Under the pieces are notes generated by a model, which saw nothing but the letters and a program-made list of their open reading frames with translations, did not search any database and had not been told where the DNA came from. Shown here one piece after another: positions 1 through 6,891 of a stretch of DNA of 11,930 nucleotides; positions within the stretch are counted from its first letter, which is position 1, and every line of letters begins with the position of its first letter. The translations under genes and the position numbers were made by a program. Source of the stretch: Paracoccaceae bacterium (lineage in GTDB: Bacteria; Pseudomonadota; Alphaproteobacteria; Rhodobacterales; Rhodobacteraceae); contig RFUP01000035.1 in NCBI GenBank assembly GCA_009922885.1, positions 1-11,930 on the forward strand. Reading direction: 5' to 3'.

Positions 1-569
1 GAAACTTCCGAAATGTCGCCCATGAAATCCGAGACAAAAAGCGCGCGGGCGTGGGGGATCATCGCGCGGTGTTCGGGGGCGCCGTAATCGGCGGCATCGT
101 CGCGCGAGAGCATCTCGGCGAGGCGGAGCACTTGGGCGCGCCCGCGTTGCGGCGGCAGGGATGTGCCTGTAAGGCCCACGCGTTCGCCGCCACGGGTGAG
201 AAGAACGGCAATCGCCAAAGCGAGAAGGCGGGCGCGATCTGCTTTTTCCTCAAAGCGTTTGGGATCGGAGGAAAAGCGCATGGAGGCCGCCTGATCGATC
301 CAGAGCATAACGCTTTGCGCGATCTGCCATTCGCGTTCACGCACGTATTGCGCGTCACTGCGTGCGGAGCGGCGCCAGTCGATCATCGCGGCGCTATCGC
401 CTTGCTGCACGGGGCGGTATTGCCAGAAATCGTCACCGATCCCTGCGCGGCGGCGGCCATGCTCGCCCAGAAGCACGGTGCCCGCCAACTGCTCTGCACG
501 CGCCAAGAGAGGCGGCAGGCGCGCGGCCTCCGCTTCAGCCCTTGCGCGCAGATGCAGGGCTTGGCTCAT
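1..569 (-). CDS. DUF58 domain-containing protein (partial, C-terminus beyond the left edge)
   Basis: About 189 N-terminal residues are visible; the rest lies beyond the window. The DUF58 signature is clear at residues 43-70, including GIGDDFWQYRPVQQGDSAAM followed by IDWRRSARSD. It is followed by a vWA-like beta strand (VMLWIDQAASM, residues 87-97) where a MIDAS motif DxSxS would sit; here it reads D-Q-A-A-S, so the first Ser is Ala. The start codon ATG overlaps the stop of the upstream MoxR gene (ATGA), so the two are surely co-transcribed and probably translationally coupled. Members of this family are usually paired with MoxR ATPases and are thought to be vWA-type partner proteins, with no established reaction. 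In related alphaproteobacteria a DUF4159 membrane protein commonly follows, which I would expect just outside the window (inference). Confidence 0.9.
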   Translation of the reverse strand, partial: MSQALHLRARAEAEAARLPPLLARAEQLAGTVLLGEHGRRRAGIGDDFWQYRPVQQGDSAAMIDWRRSARSDAQYVREREWQIAQSVMLWIDQAASMRFSSDPKRFEEKADRARLLALAIAVLLTRGGERVGLTGTSLPPQRGRAQVLRLAEMLSRDDAADYGAPEHRAMIPHARALFVSDFMGDISEV

Positions 570-1570
570 GCGGCGGCCTCGATGCGGGTGGTGCGTGTGA
601 CCACTTCATCGATCACCGCGCCGAGGCTGTCACCGCGCGCGCGGGCGGCGAAATTGAGCGCCATGCGGTGCGAGAGAACAGGGCGGGCCATCGCGGCGAC
701 ATCCTCGATGGAGGGCACGAGGCGGCCTTGCAGGAGAGCGCGGGCGCGCACTGTGAGCATGAGGGCCTGCGCCGCACGCGGGCCGGGGCCCCACGCGACG
801 GATTGGCGAATACGCTCGGACGCGGTGTCATCATCGGGGCGGCAGGCGCGCACGAGATCGAGAATGGCCTCGACCACGGCATCACCCACGGGCATCCGGC
901 GCAAGAGCACTTGGGCGGCGAGAAGTTCCTCCGTGGTGAACACCTGATGGGCCTCCTCCTCTGCGACGCCGGTGGTGGCGAGGAGAATGTCACGTTCGGT
1001 ATTCCGGTCGGGATATTCAACGTCGATCTGCACGAGGAAACGGTCAAGCTGGGCTTCGGGCAGGGGGTAGGTGCCTTCCTGCTCAATGGGGTTTTGCGTG
1101 GCGAGCACGTGGAAGGGTTTGCCCAAGGGGCGATCCTCGCCAGCAACAGTGACTTTGCGTTCTTGCATCGCCTGCAGGAGTGCTGATTGGGTGCGGGGGC
1201 TGGCGCGGTTGATTTCGTCGGCCATGAGCAGTTGGCAAAAGATCGGGCCGGGAACGAAGCGGAAGGCGCGCTTGCCGTCCGGCGCGGTTTCCAGAACTTC
1301 GGAACCGAGAATGTCGGCGGGCATCAAGTCGGGCGTGAACTGGATGCGGTTGCCGTGAAGGCCCATCACAGTGGAGAGGGTTTCGACGAGGCGCGTCTTG
1401 CCGAGGCCAGGGAGGCCGATCAGCAGGGCATGTCCGCCGCAAAGAAGGGCCGACAAGGTGAGGTCGACCACCTTTTCCTGCCCGATGAACCGCTTGGTGA
1501 TGGAGCCCCGCGCAGCGGCCAGTTTGGCTTCCAGCGCTTCGATCCCTGCAACCAGATCCTCATCGGACAT
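566..1570 (-). CDS. MoxR family AAA+ ATPase
   Basis: A 334-residue AAA+ ATPase of the MoxR (AAA_3) family, a normal length. Walker A is GLPGLGKT (residues 52-59), Walker B is LLMADE (114-119) followed by INRASPRTQSALLQAMQE, sensor 1 lies in LATQNPIEQEG (146-156), and PEAQLDRF (161-168) is typical of the family. The C-terminal lid domain spans roughly residues 195-330. MoxR proteins are chaperone-like ATPases that mature or remodel partner complexes, usually with vWA proteins encoded alongside; the overlapping DUF58 gene is the probable partner. The reading frame stays open to a GTG at 1591, but the ATG at 1570 is preferred because an AAGGGGAG ribosome-binding site lies 7 bases before it. The gene is divergent from the DUF1285 gene. 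The actual substrate is unknown. Confidence 0.95.
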   Translation of the reverse strand: MSDEDLVAGIEALEAKLAAARGSITKRFIGQEKVVDLTLSALLCGGHALLIGLPGLGKTRLVETLSTVMGLHGNRIQFTPDLMPADILGSEVLETAPDGKRAFRFVPGPIFCQLLMADEINRASPRTQSALLQAMQERKVTVAGEDRPLGKPFHVLATQNPIEQEGTYPLPEAQLDRFLVQIDVEYPDRNTERDILLATTGVAEEEAHQVFTTEELLAAQVLLRRMPVGDAVVEAILDLVRACRPDDDTASERIRQSVAWGPGPRAAQALMLTVRARALLQGRLVPSIEDVAAMARPVLSHRMALNFAARARGDSLGAVIDEVVTRTTRIEAAA

Positions 1571-1577
1571 GGCGAAA

Positions 1578-1585
1578 CTCCCCTT
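1578..1585 (-). promoter_or_regulatory. ribosome-binding site that fixes the moxR start
   Basis: AAGGGGAG on the minus strand, 7 bases before the ATG at 1570. It lies inside the coding sequence if the upstream GTG (1591) were used, so it argues for the shorter protein starting MSDEDL. Confidence 0.7.
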
Positions 1586-1589
1586 CGTC

Positions 1590-1602
1590 ACTATAACTGT
1601 TA
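1590..1602. promoter_or_regulatory. candidate divergent promoter/operator between moxR and the DUF1285 gene
   Basis: The 70-base divergent gap holds an AT-rich core, ACTATAACTGTTA, in otherwise GC-rich DNA. It contains a -10-like TATAAC on the plus strand (1592-1597) and TATAGT on the minus strand (1590-1595), plus the small palindrome TAAC-T-GTTA (1594-1602). No convincing -35 element is seen on either strand, and a minus-strand start from TATAGT would leave only a very short leader before moxR. This is the only promoter-like stretch in the gap. Confidence 0.3.
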
Positions 1603-1640
1603 CTCAGAGTGTATCGTGCGCGGGCAGGAAGGCAAAAACA

Positions 1641-2219
1641 ATGAGTGGACAAATGATTGTGAAACCCTCGGCAGATAGTATCGCGACTGCTGCGCGGATG
1701 GCCGCTCAAGGGAAGGGTCTGCCGCCCGTCGAGAAGTGGAATCCGCCGTTTTGTGGCGATCTGGACATCCGGATTTCGCGCGATGGCACGTGGTTCTACC
1801 TTGGAACGCCGATCGGGCGACCGGAACTGGCGCGGCTCTTCTCAACGATTCTGAAGCGGGAGGGGGAAAAATACTTCCTCGTCACGCCTGTTGAAAAAGT
1901 AGGCATCCAAGTGGATGACGCGCCGTTTCTGGCGGTGGATTTCGAGGCGACCGGGGCAGGTGAGGCGCAAGTTTTGCGGTTTACCACGTCGATAGGCGAC
2001 AAGACCACCGCGTCTTCAGAGAACCCGATCCGTGTGGTGCGCGATCCCGCGAGTGGAGAGCCGTCGCCCTATGTGCATGTCCGACGGGGGTTGGAGGCGC
2101 TGATCGACCGCAAGAGCTTTTACCGCCTCGTCGAGATCGGCGCGCACCACGAGGGATGGTTCGGGCTGTGGTCGAGCGGTGCGTTTTTTCCGGTGATCCC
2201 CTCGGCGGAGATGCTCTGA
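1641..2219 (+). CDS. DUF1285 domain-containing protein
   Basis: A 192-residue soluble protein with no signal peptide or membrane segment. It matches my memory of the DUF1285 family across its length: VEKWNPPFCGDLDIRI (30-45), DGTWFYLGTPIGRPELARLF (48-67), YFLVTPVEKVGIQVDDAPF (78-96), and a C-terminal half ending in a conserved-looking GLEALIDRKSFYRLVEIG. The start ATG is preceded by AGGAAGG about 8 bases upstream. DUF1285 has structural representatives but no assigned biochemical function that I know of; small-ligand binding is only a guess. The gene is divergent from moxR, an arrangement I recall as recurrent in alphaproteobacteria, which hints at a shared pathway. Its stop lies one base from the stop of the convergent transporter gene, leaving no room for a separate terminator. 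Confidence 0.9.
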   Translation: MSGQMIVKPSADSIATAARMAAQGKGLPPVEKWNPPFCGDLDIRISRDGTWFYLGTPIGRPELARLFSTILKREGEKYFLVTPVEKVGIQVDDAPFLAVDFEATGAGEAQVLRFTTSIGDKTTASSENPIRVVRDPASGEPSPYVHVRRGLEALIDRKSFYRLVEIGAHHEGWFGLWSSGAFFPVIPSAEML

Positions 2220-2220
2220 C

Positions 2221-3135
2221 CTACCGCTGCGCGAGGATCACGCCAACGGCGACGATGGCCGCGCCGATGGCTTGGGGCCAACTCCACGGGTTCCCCAAGG
2301 CCAAGAGGATCAGCATCACGTAAAAGGGCGCGACGTTCATATGCATCGCGGCAACCGCCACGCCCAAGCGCCCGACTGCGGCGATCCAGAGGACTTGGCT
2401 GAGGGCGAGAGCGGCAAGCGCGTAGATCGTGAGATAGCCGAGCGAGACCGGATCGAACACGTCTGGCGGCACGGCGACCCAGCCCAGGTAGTTCGAGATC
2501 AGGAAAGCGATGGCGGTGAAGATCAGGCCGCCCGAAAGCGTAACGCTGGTGCGGCCCAAGGGCGAGAGATCGGGGAAATCCCGCACGGTCAGGTGGCTGC
2601 CCCACGTGAAGAGGAAGCACGACAGGATGGCGAGCACTGCGCCCATGCCAAAGCCCTGAGGCACCGCGCCGCCCGTGGCGACGATGCCGCCAATGACGGA
2701 GGCCACAAGGCCCGAGGCGAAGGCTTTGGTCAGGCGGCGGCCTTCGAGCACCCATTCCACGACGGCCCCTGCCAAGGGGGAGGCGGAGACGATGATCGAG
2801 ACAGTGACGGGATCGGTCAGGGCTTGGCCTGCCACAAGGCAGGTTGCGCCGCCTCCGAAAGCCAGCCCGCCCATCGCGGTGCCGCGCCCCCAGCGGGCGT
2901 TCAACACCGCGCGCCAGCCATCCGCGAGGACCCAGAGCGGCATCAGGAGCACCATAGCCATCAGGAAGCGCGCAGCCGTGAGGGCGACGGGGTGCCATGT
3001 GTCGAGGAGTTCTTCGGCAGCCGGGAAGCCTGCCGCCCAGATAAAGAGTGAGGCGACGCCCAGAGCATTGCCCGAGAGCTTTCCCGGTGCCCCCGGCAGG
3101 CCGGGCGTGGGCAGGTCGTTGGGCGTATGGCTCAT
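2221..3135 (-). CDS. EamA/DMT-family transporter
   Basis: A 304-residue integral membrane protein of the drug/metabolite transporter superfamily (EamA, RhaT-like). About ten hydrophobic segments can be drawn, roughly at residues 24-40, 49-70, 85-105, 108-128, 137-156, 163-183, 198-217, 230-250, 262-280 and 286-303, forming two repeated EamA halves. The first half carries SLFIWAAGFPAAEELL and AARFLMAMVLLMPLW; the second ends with VAPFYVMLILLALG and IVAVGVILAQR. Members export or import small metabolites (amino acids, nucleosides, drugs); the substrate cannot be read from sequence. The start ATG has only a weak upstream purine stretch. It lies 94 bases downstream of lolA on the same strand, so it may be served by read-through from lolA or by its own promoter; none is obvious. 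Confidence 0.93.
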   Translation of the reverse strand: MSHTPNDLPTPGLPGAPGKLSGNALGVASLFIWAAGFPAAEELLDTWHPVALTAARFLMAMVLLMPLWVLADGWRAVLNARWGRGTAMGGLAFGGGATCLVAGQALTDPVTVSIIVSASPLAGAVVEWVLEGRRLTKAFASGLVASVIGGIVATGGAVPQGFGMGAVLAILSCFLFTWGSHLTVRDFPDLSPLGRTSVTLSGGLIFTAIAFLISNYLGWVAVPPDVFDPVSLGYLTIYALAALALSQVLWIAAVGRLGVAVAAMHMNVAPFYVMLILLALGNPWSWPQAIGAAIVAVGVILAQR

Positions 3136-3195
3136 CGGCGGACTTTCGGGATGGTTTCCCTGCCGATACGCCTGCCTTGGACTGTGTGCGCGCGC

Positions 3196-3220
3196 GATTG
3201 CGACCTTGGGTGCCGCAATC
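3196..3220. repeat. 7-bp inverted repeat between lolA and the DMT transporter gene
   Basis: GATTGCG (3196-3202) and CGCAATC (3214-3220) form a perfect 7-bp stem with an 11-base loop, just after the lolA stop. No T-run follows on the minus strand, so it is not a classic intrinsic terminator. It could stabilise the 3' end of the lolA transcript or be incidental. Confidence 0.4.
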
Positions 3221-3229
3221 AGTGGGGCG

Positions 3230-3823
3230 TTAGCGTTTCTGGCGCTCGGTCGCGGCTTCGATGTTGAAGAGCGTGTCCCCTAAAGAAACGTCCTTGGTCA
3301 TCTCGCCGAGGATTACCGTGGTCGAGTTGCCGCCTTCATCGTTGATGATCCACTGCCGCAATTCCACGGGGCTATCGGTGAATTTCAACTGGATGTTTCC
3401 GTATTCGGGATGTTCGGGGTCTTGAGCGGTGATGGTGGTGGCGGTGCCGTCATAGCTGTGGCCCACAACCATTTTCGCGCGCGCGAGATCGACATTCTTG
3501 GCCAGAATGAGCGAGAGGGGCGTTTTGTTCAGCGGATAGGTTTCAGGGCGCGGGCCTGCTTTCGGGTCGAAAATCGCCACCGCTCCGCCGCCTGCCACAA
3601 CCAGTGTTTTCTCGGGCGGATCGTATTCGAAGCGGATACGGCCGGGGCGCTTGATCAGGATGTCGCCTGTGGAAATGGTGCCATCGCCATTGATCTGGGT
3701 GAACTTTGCCTCGGCGGATTGAAGGCCGTTGAGATAGGCCGACAAGGCAGAGAGCGAGAGTTTCTCGGCCGCCACAGGGCCGGAAAGGAGCAAGGCTCCG
3801 ACAGTCACCAGAAACATTCGCAT
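3230..3823 (-). CDS. lolA: LolA-like outer-membrane lipoprotein carrier protein
   Basis: A 197-residue periplasmic protein of the LolA family, which carries lipoproteins released by LolCDE across the periplasm to the outer-membrane receptor. A Sec signal peptide covers residues 1-19 (MRMFLVTVGALLLSGPVAA), with a VAA|E signal peptidase I site. The mature part shows the LolA pattern: LSAYLNGLQSAEAKFTQ (28-44), GTISTGDILIKRPGRIRFEY (48-67), then PPEKTLVVAGGGAVAIFDP (69-87). The frame is open to a TTG at 3850, but the ATG at 3823 is chosen because GAAAGGG lies 7 bases upstream and the signal peptide then begins properly. It follows ftsK on the same strand after a 126-base gap containing several hairpins, an order I associate with Rhodobacteraceae. 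The family is divergent, so the function is assigned by similarity and context. Confidence 0.9.
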   Translation of the reverse strand: MRMFLVTVGALLLSGPVAAEKLSLSALSAYLNGLQSAEAKFTQINGDGTISTGDILIKRPGRIRFEYDPPEKTLVVAGGGAVAIFDPKAGPRPETYPLNKTPLSLILAKNVDLARAKMVVGHSYDGTATTITAQDPEHPEYGNIQLKFTDSPVELRQWIINDEGGNSTTVILGEMTKDVSLGDTLFNIEAATERQKR

Positions 3824-3830
3824 TGCGACA

Positions 3831-3837
3831 CCCTTTC
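3831..3837 (-). promoter_or_regulatory. ribosome-binding site that fixes the lolA start
   Basis: GAAAGGG on the minus strand, 7 bases before the ATG at 3823. It supports that ATG over the in-frame TTG at 3850 and the nearby internal ATG at 3817. Confidence 0.65.
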
Positions 3838-3842
3838 TTGCG

Positions 3843-3882
3843 TGGGCCAATTGCCTGCTTGGTAGATGGGCCCATTGGCCCA
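3843..3882. repeat. overlapping inverted repeats in the lolA leader
   Basis: Outer repeat: TGGGCCAAT (3843-3851) pairs perfectly with ATTGGCCCA (3874-3882) across a 22-base spacer. Inner repeat: TGGGCC (3867-3872) pairs with GGCCCA (3877-3882) across CATT. The two hairpins share the arm 3877-3882 and so cannot form together. They lie about 20-60 bases before the lolA start codon. Confidence 0.6.
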
Positions 3883-3920
3883 GAAACCCAAGCGATATGC
3901 GATAACAATGAATTCAGATT

Positions 3921-3949
3921 GGAAAACCGGGCGCTTGGGCCCGGTTTCC
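3921..3949 (-). terminator. hairpin directly after the ftsK stop, possible weak terminator
   Basis: AACCGGG (3925-3931) pairs with CCCGGTT (3940-3946), and the stem extends outward to GGAAAACCGGG / CCCGGTTTCC with one bulged A. The loop is 8 bases. It abuts the ftsK stop codon (TAA at 3950-3952). Only a short T run (CCGGTTTTCC) lies on the minus strand, within the arm, so termination may be incomplete. Confidence 0.45.
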
Positions 3950-6871
3950 TTAATGCTGTTCAGGGACGAGGATTTCGCGTTTGCCCACGTGGTTGGCGGC
4001 GGTTACGACGCCTTCCTCCTCCATCTGCTCCACAAGCCGCGCGGCCTTGTTATAGCCGATGCCAAGCTTGCGCTGGATGTAGGAGGTGGAGCATTTGCGG
4101 TCCTTCACCACGATGGCGACGGCGGTATCGTAGAGCGCGTCTTCCATGTCGGTGTTGCCGCCCGCGTTGAGGCCGAGAACCGCGTCGATATCGGCTTCGC
4201 GTTCCTCGTCATGGCCTTCCACCACGCGCGAGATGTATTGCGGCGGGCCGAAGGCCTTGAGGTGGTTGACGATCTCTTCGACTTCCTCGTCGCTGACGAA
4301 GGGGCCGTGGCAGCGGGTGATCTTTGCGCCACCAGCCATGTAGAGCATATCGCCCTGGCCAAGGAGCTGTTCGGCCCCCATTTCGCCAAGGATGGTGCGG
4401 CTGTCGATCTTCGAGGTCACCTGGAAGGAAATCCGGGTGGGGAAGTTCGCCTTGATGGTGCCGGTGATCACGTCGACCGAGGGGCGCTGGGTGGCCATGA
4501 TGAGGTGGATGCCCGAGGCACGCGCCATCTGGGCGAGGCGCTGGATGCAGGCTTCGATTTCCTTGCCGGCAACCATCATCAGGTCGGCCATTTCGTCGAC
4601 GATGACGACGATATAGGGCATTTTCTTCGGTTCGAACTCTTCGGTCTCGAAGATCGGATCGCCGGTTTCCTCGTCAAAGCCCGTTTGCACGGTGCGCGAG
4701 AACATCTCGCCCTTGGCCTGCGCATCGGCCACGCGGGAATTGTAGCCGTCGATATTGCGGACGCCCATCTTCGACATCTTGCGATAGCGCTCTTCCATCT
4801 CGCCCACGACCCACTTCAGCGCAACGACGGCCTTTTTCGGGTCGGTCACAACGGGGCTGAGGAGGTGGGGGATGCCATCATAAACCGACAGTTCGAGCAT
4901 TTTCGGGTCGATCATGATGAGGCGGCAATCATCCGGCGTCAGCTTGTAGAGAAGCGACAGGATCATGGTGTTGATCGCCACGGATTTACCCGAGCCGGTG
5001 GTGCCCGCGATCAGGAGGTGGGGCATCTTGGCGAGGTTGGCAACCATCGGCACGCCGCCGATATCCTTGCCGAGCGCCAAGGGCAGCTTCATGTTGGTGT
5101 CGCCGAATTCACGTGCGGCGAGGATCTCGCGCAGAACGACCTTCTCGCGGTGTTCGTTCGGCAATTCGATACCGATCACCGAGCGGCCGGGAACCGTGGA
5201 CACACGGGCCGAAAGCGCTGACATCGAGCGGGCGATATCGTCGGCAAGACCGATCACGCGCGAGGCTTTGAGGCCGGGGGCCGGCTCCAGTTCGTACATC
5301 GTAACAACCGGGCCGGGGCGGACCGAGACGATCTCGCCCTTCACGCCGTAATCGTCCAGCACGGTTTCGAGCATGCGGGCATTTTCCTCCAGCGCCTCAT
5401 CCGAAAGGTGGTGGCGCTGGATCATGCCCGGATTGGACAGGAGCGAAAGCGGCGGCAATTCGAAGGCCGAGGCGGCATCATCGAAGCGGAGGCTCGGTTG
5501 CGCTTCGGCAAGCGCGCGGGCCGAGGGCTGCACGGGCTTCTTCAGGCTGTGCTGCACTGCGGGTTTGCGCGGTTCGGCCACGGGAATTGCTGCGCGCGGG
5601 ATGGGCGCAGGGTCCGGCTCAAAGGCTTGCAGATCATCCGCGCTGTCCATGTCATAGTCGTCGAGGAACAGGTTTTCTGCGGTCTCGTCGGCGTAAGCTT
5701 CGGAATAGGCTTCAGTTTCCATCTCTTCGACATGCGCGAAAGGTGTGACGGCCTGCGCGGGGGCGCGGGTCAGCATCGGCTCTTGCGCCAAGGGTGCGGC
5801 GGTGCGGTGCGCGGCGGTCAGCGGCGGTTCGGCGGGGAACGCACTGCGTGGCGCGGATGTGTCAAGAATGAGCGGTTGAGGCCCCTTGGCGCGGGCTTGC
5901 GTGGCCGAGGTGACAGCGCTCATGATGGGTTGTGCGCGAACACGGGCTTTGATCGCATCGGAGATCTTGGCGCGGATGCGGTCGTCGCCGGGGGCGTCAA
6001 TCTCGCTGCCGTTCCAGTTTTCGATCAGCTCGGGTTCCGGCATGGTGGCTTCTGCCGCAGGTGCGCGGCGCACCATGGCGGGAACGCGCTTGAGGAGCGA
6101 GGGCTTGGCAGGCTCTTCCATGGGTTCGGCGTATGCCTGTTCGAAGAGCGGGTCTTCGCTGTTCATGCCACGGCTATCGGCAGCTCGGGCGCGAAGTGCG
6201 TGAGCCGCGGTTACGGCACCACCTGCGCTGCGGCCCAGAATACGCATCAGCGCGTCATAGCTGAGAATGAGACCAAGCCAGAGGAAGGCGCGGAGGCGCG
6301 CGATTTCCACGCGGCTGAAGCCCAGAACGAAAGCCCCCATCGCCACGACGGTAAGGCCAATCAGGAGCGACGCGAGCTTGACGCCGAGGCCAGCCGGGAT
6401 CGGCAGAATGGTTAGGAGAAGCCCCAGCACCATGTCCCCGAACATGCCGCCTTTGCTGAAGGAATGCGCCCAGCCCTCGCCCGTAGGCAGGGTGGCGGCA
6501 TAGACCGACAGAAGGGCAACCCAGATCGGCGACCAGATCAGACGACCGATGGCGCGATCTGCGCCCTTGTGCAGAGCAAAGCGGGTGCCCCAGCCGAGCA
6601 GCAGCGCGGCAATGGCCCAGCCGCCCCATCCGACGATCATGGTGATCGGTGCGGCCAGAGCAGCGCCAGTGCGCCCGAGCCAGTTCTGCACGGGTGCGTC
6701 CGTTGCCGAGACAAACGAGGGATCATCGGGGTGATAGCTATAGACCAGCGCGGCCACGGCCAGACCCAGGGCCATAAGCCCAAGCCCCAGAAGCTCGCGC
6801 CCCCGTTTCTCGATTGCCTGCGCCATATCCCTGTCAAACAGCGGATCGCGGCTTCGCGTCTGATATGCCAT
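3950..6871 (-). CDS. ftsK: DNA translocase FtsK
   Basis: A 973-residue FtsK/SpoIIIE-type motor that couples septum formation to chromosome segregation by pumping DNA and, via its gamma domain, activating XerCD at dif. The N-terminus anchors it in the inner membrane with four to five hydrophobic segments (about 27-46, 74-97, 111-127, 147-185, 195-208). A Pro/Ala/Glu-rich linker (about 235-480) follows, much shorter than in E. coli FtsK. The motor has Walker A GTTGSGKS (623-630), Walker B YIVVIVDEMADLMM (753-766) and ATQRPSVDVITGTIKANFPT (793-812). The gamma winged helix (about 908-970) carries STSYIQRKLGIGYNKAARLV, the KOPS-reading fold. The start MAYQTRSRDP lies 20 bases after the dapC-like stop, so the two genes are probably one operon. 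All key residues are intact. Confidence 0.98.
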   Translation of the reverse strand: MAYQTRSRDPLFDRDMAQAIEKRGRELLGLGLMALGLAVAALVYSYHPDDPSFVSATDAPVQNWLGRTGAALAAPITMIVGWGGWAIAALLLGWGTRFALHKGADRAIGRLIWSPIWVALLSVYAATLPTGEGWAHSFSKGGMFGDMVLGLLLTILPIPAGLGVKLASLLIGLTVVAMGAFVLGFSRVEIARLRAFLWLGLILSYDALMRILGRSAGGAVTAAHALRARAADSRGMNSEDPLFEQAYAEPMEEPAKPSLLKRVPAMVRRAPAAEATMPEPELIENWNGSEIDAPGDDRIRAKISDAIKARVRAQPIMSAVTSATQARAKGPQPLILDTSAPRSAFPAEPPLTAAHRTAAPLAQEPMLTRAPAQAVTPFAHVEEMETEAYSEAYADETAENLFLDDYDMDSADDLQAFEPDPAPIPRAAIPVAEPRKPAVQHSLKKPVQPSARALAEAQPSLRFDDAASAFELPPLSLLSNPGMIQRHHLSDEALEENARMLETVLDDYGVKGEIVSVRPGPVVTMYELEPAPGLKASRVIGLADDIARSMSALSARVSTVPGRSVIGIELPNEHREKVVLREILAAREFGDTNMKLPLALGKDIGGVPMVANLAKMPHLLIAGTTGSGKSVAINTMILSLLYKLTPDDCRLIMIDPKMLELSVYDGIPHLLSPVVTDPKKAVVALKWVVGEMEERYRKMSKMGVRNIDGYNSRVADAQAKGEMFSRTVQTGFDEETGDPIFETEEFEPKKMPYIVVIVDEMADLMMVAGKEIEACIQRLAQMARASGIHLIMATQRPSVDVITGTIKANFPTRISFQVTSKIDSRTILGEMGAEQLLGQGDMLYMAGGAKITRCHGPFVSDEEVEEIVNHLKAFGPPQYISRVVEGHDEEREADIDAVLGLNAGGNTDMEDALYDTAVAIVVKDRKCSTSYIQRKLGIGYNKAARLVEQMEEEGVVTAANHVGKREILVPEQH

Positions 6872-6891
6872 GCCTGCCTCGCCTCTTTTTC

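Noticed and set aside
362..1186. 274-codon plus-strand frame opposite moxR/DUF58
   Set aside because: Antisense to two clearly conserved genes, with a biased Ala/Gly/His/Arg composition and no domain.
3866..5221. 451-codon open frame on the plus strand opposite ftsK
   Set aside because: It lies antisense to the well-conserved FtsK motor and gamma domains. Its His/Ala/Asp/Gly-rich composition is what the complement of a GC-rich gene gives. No domain is recognisable.
5408..6415. 335-codon open frame opposite the ftsK linker and membrane region
   Set aside because: It is antisense to ftsK, low-complexity and Gly/Arg-rich, typical of shadow frames in high-GC DNA.
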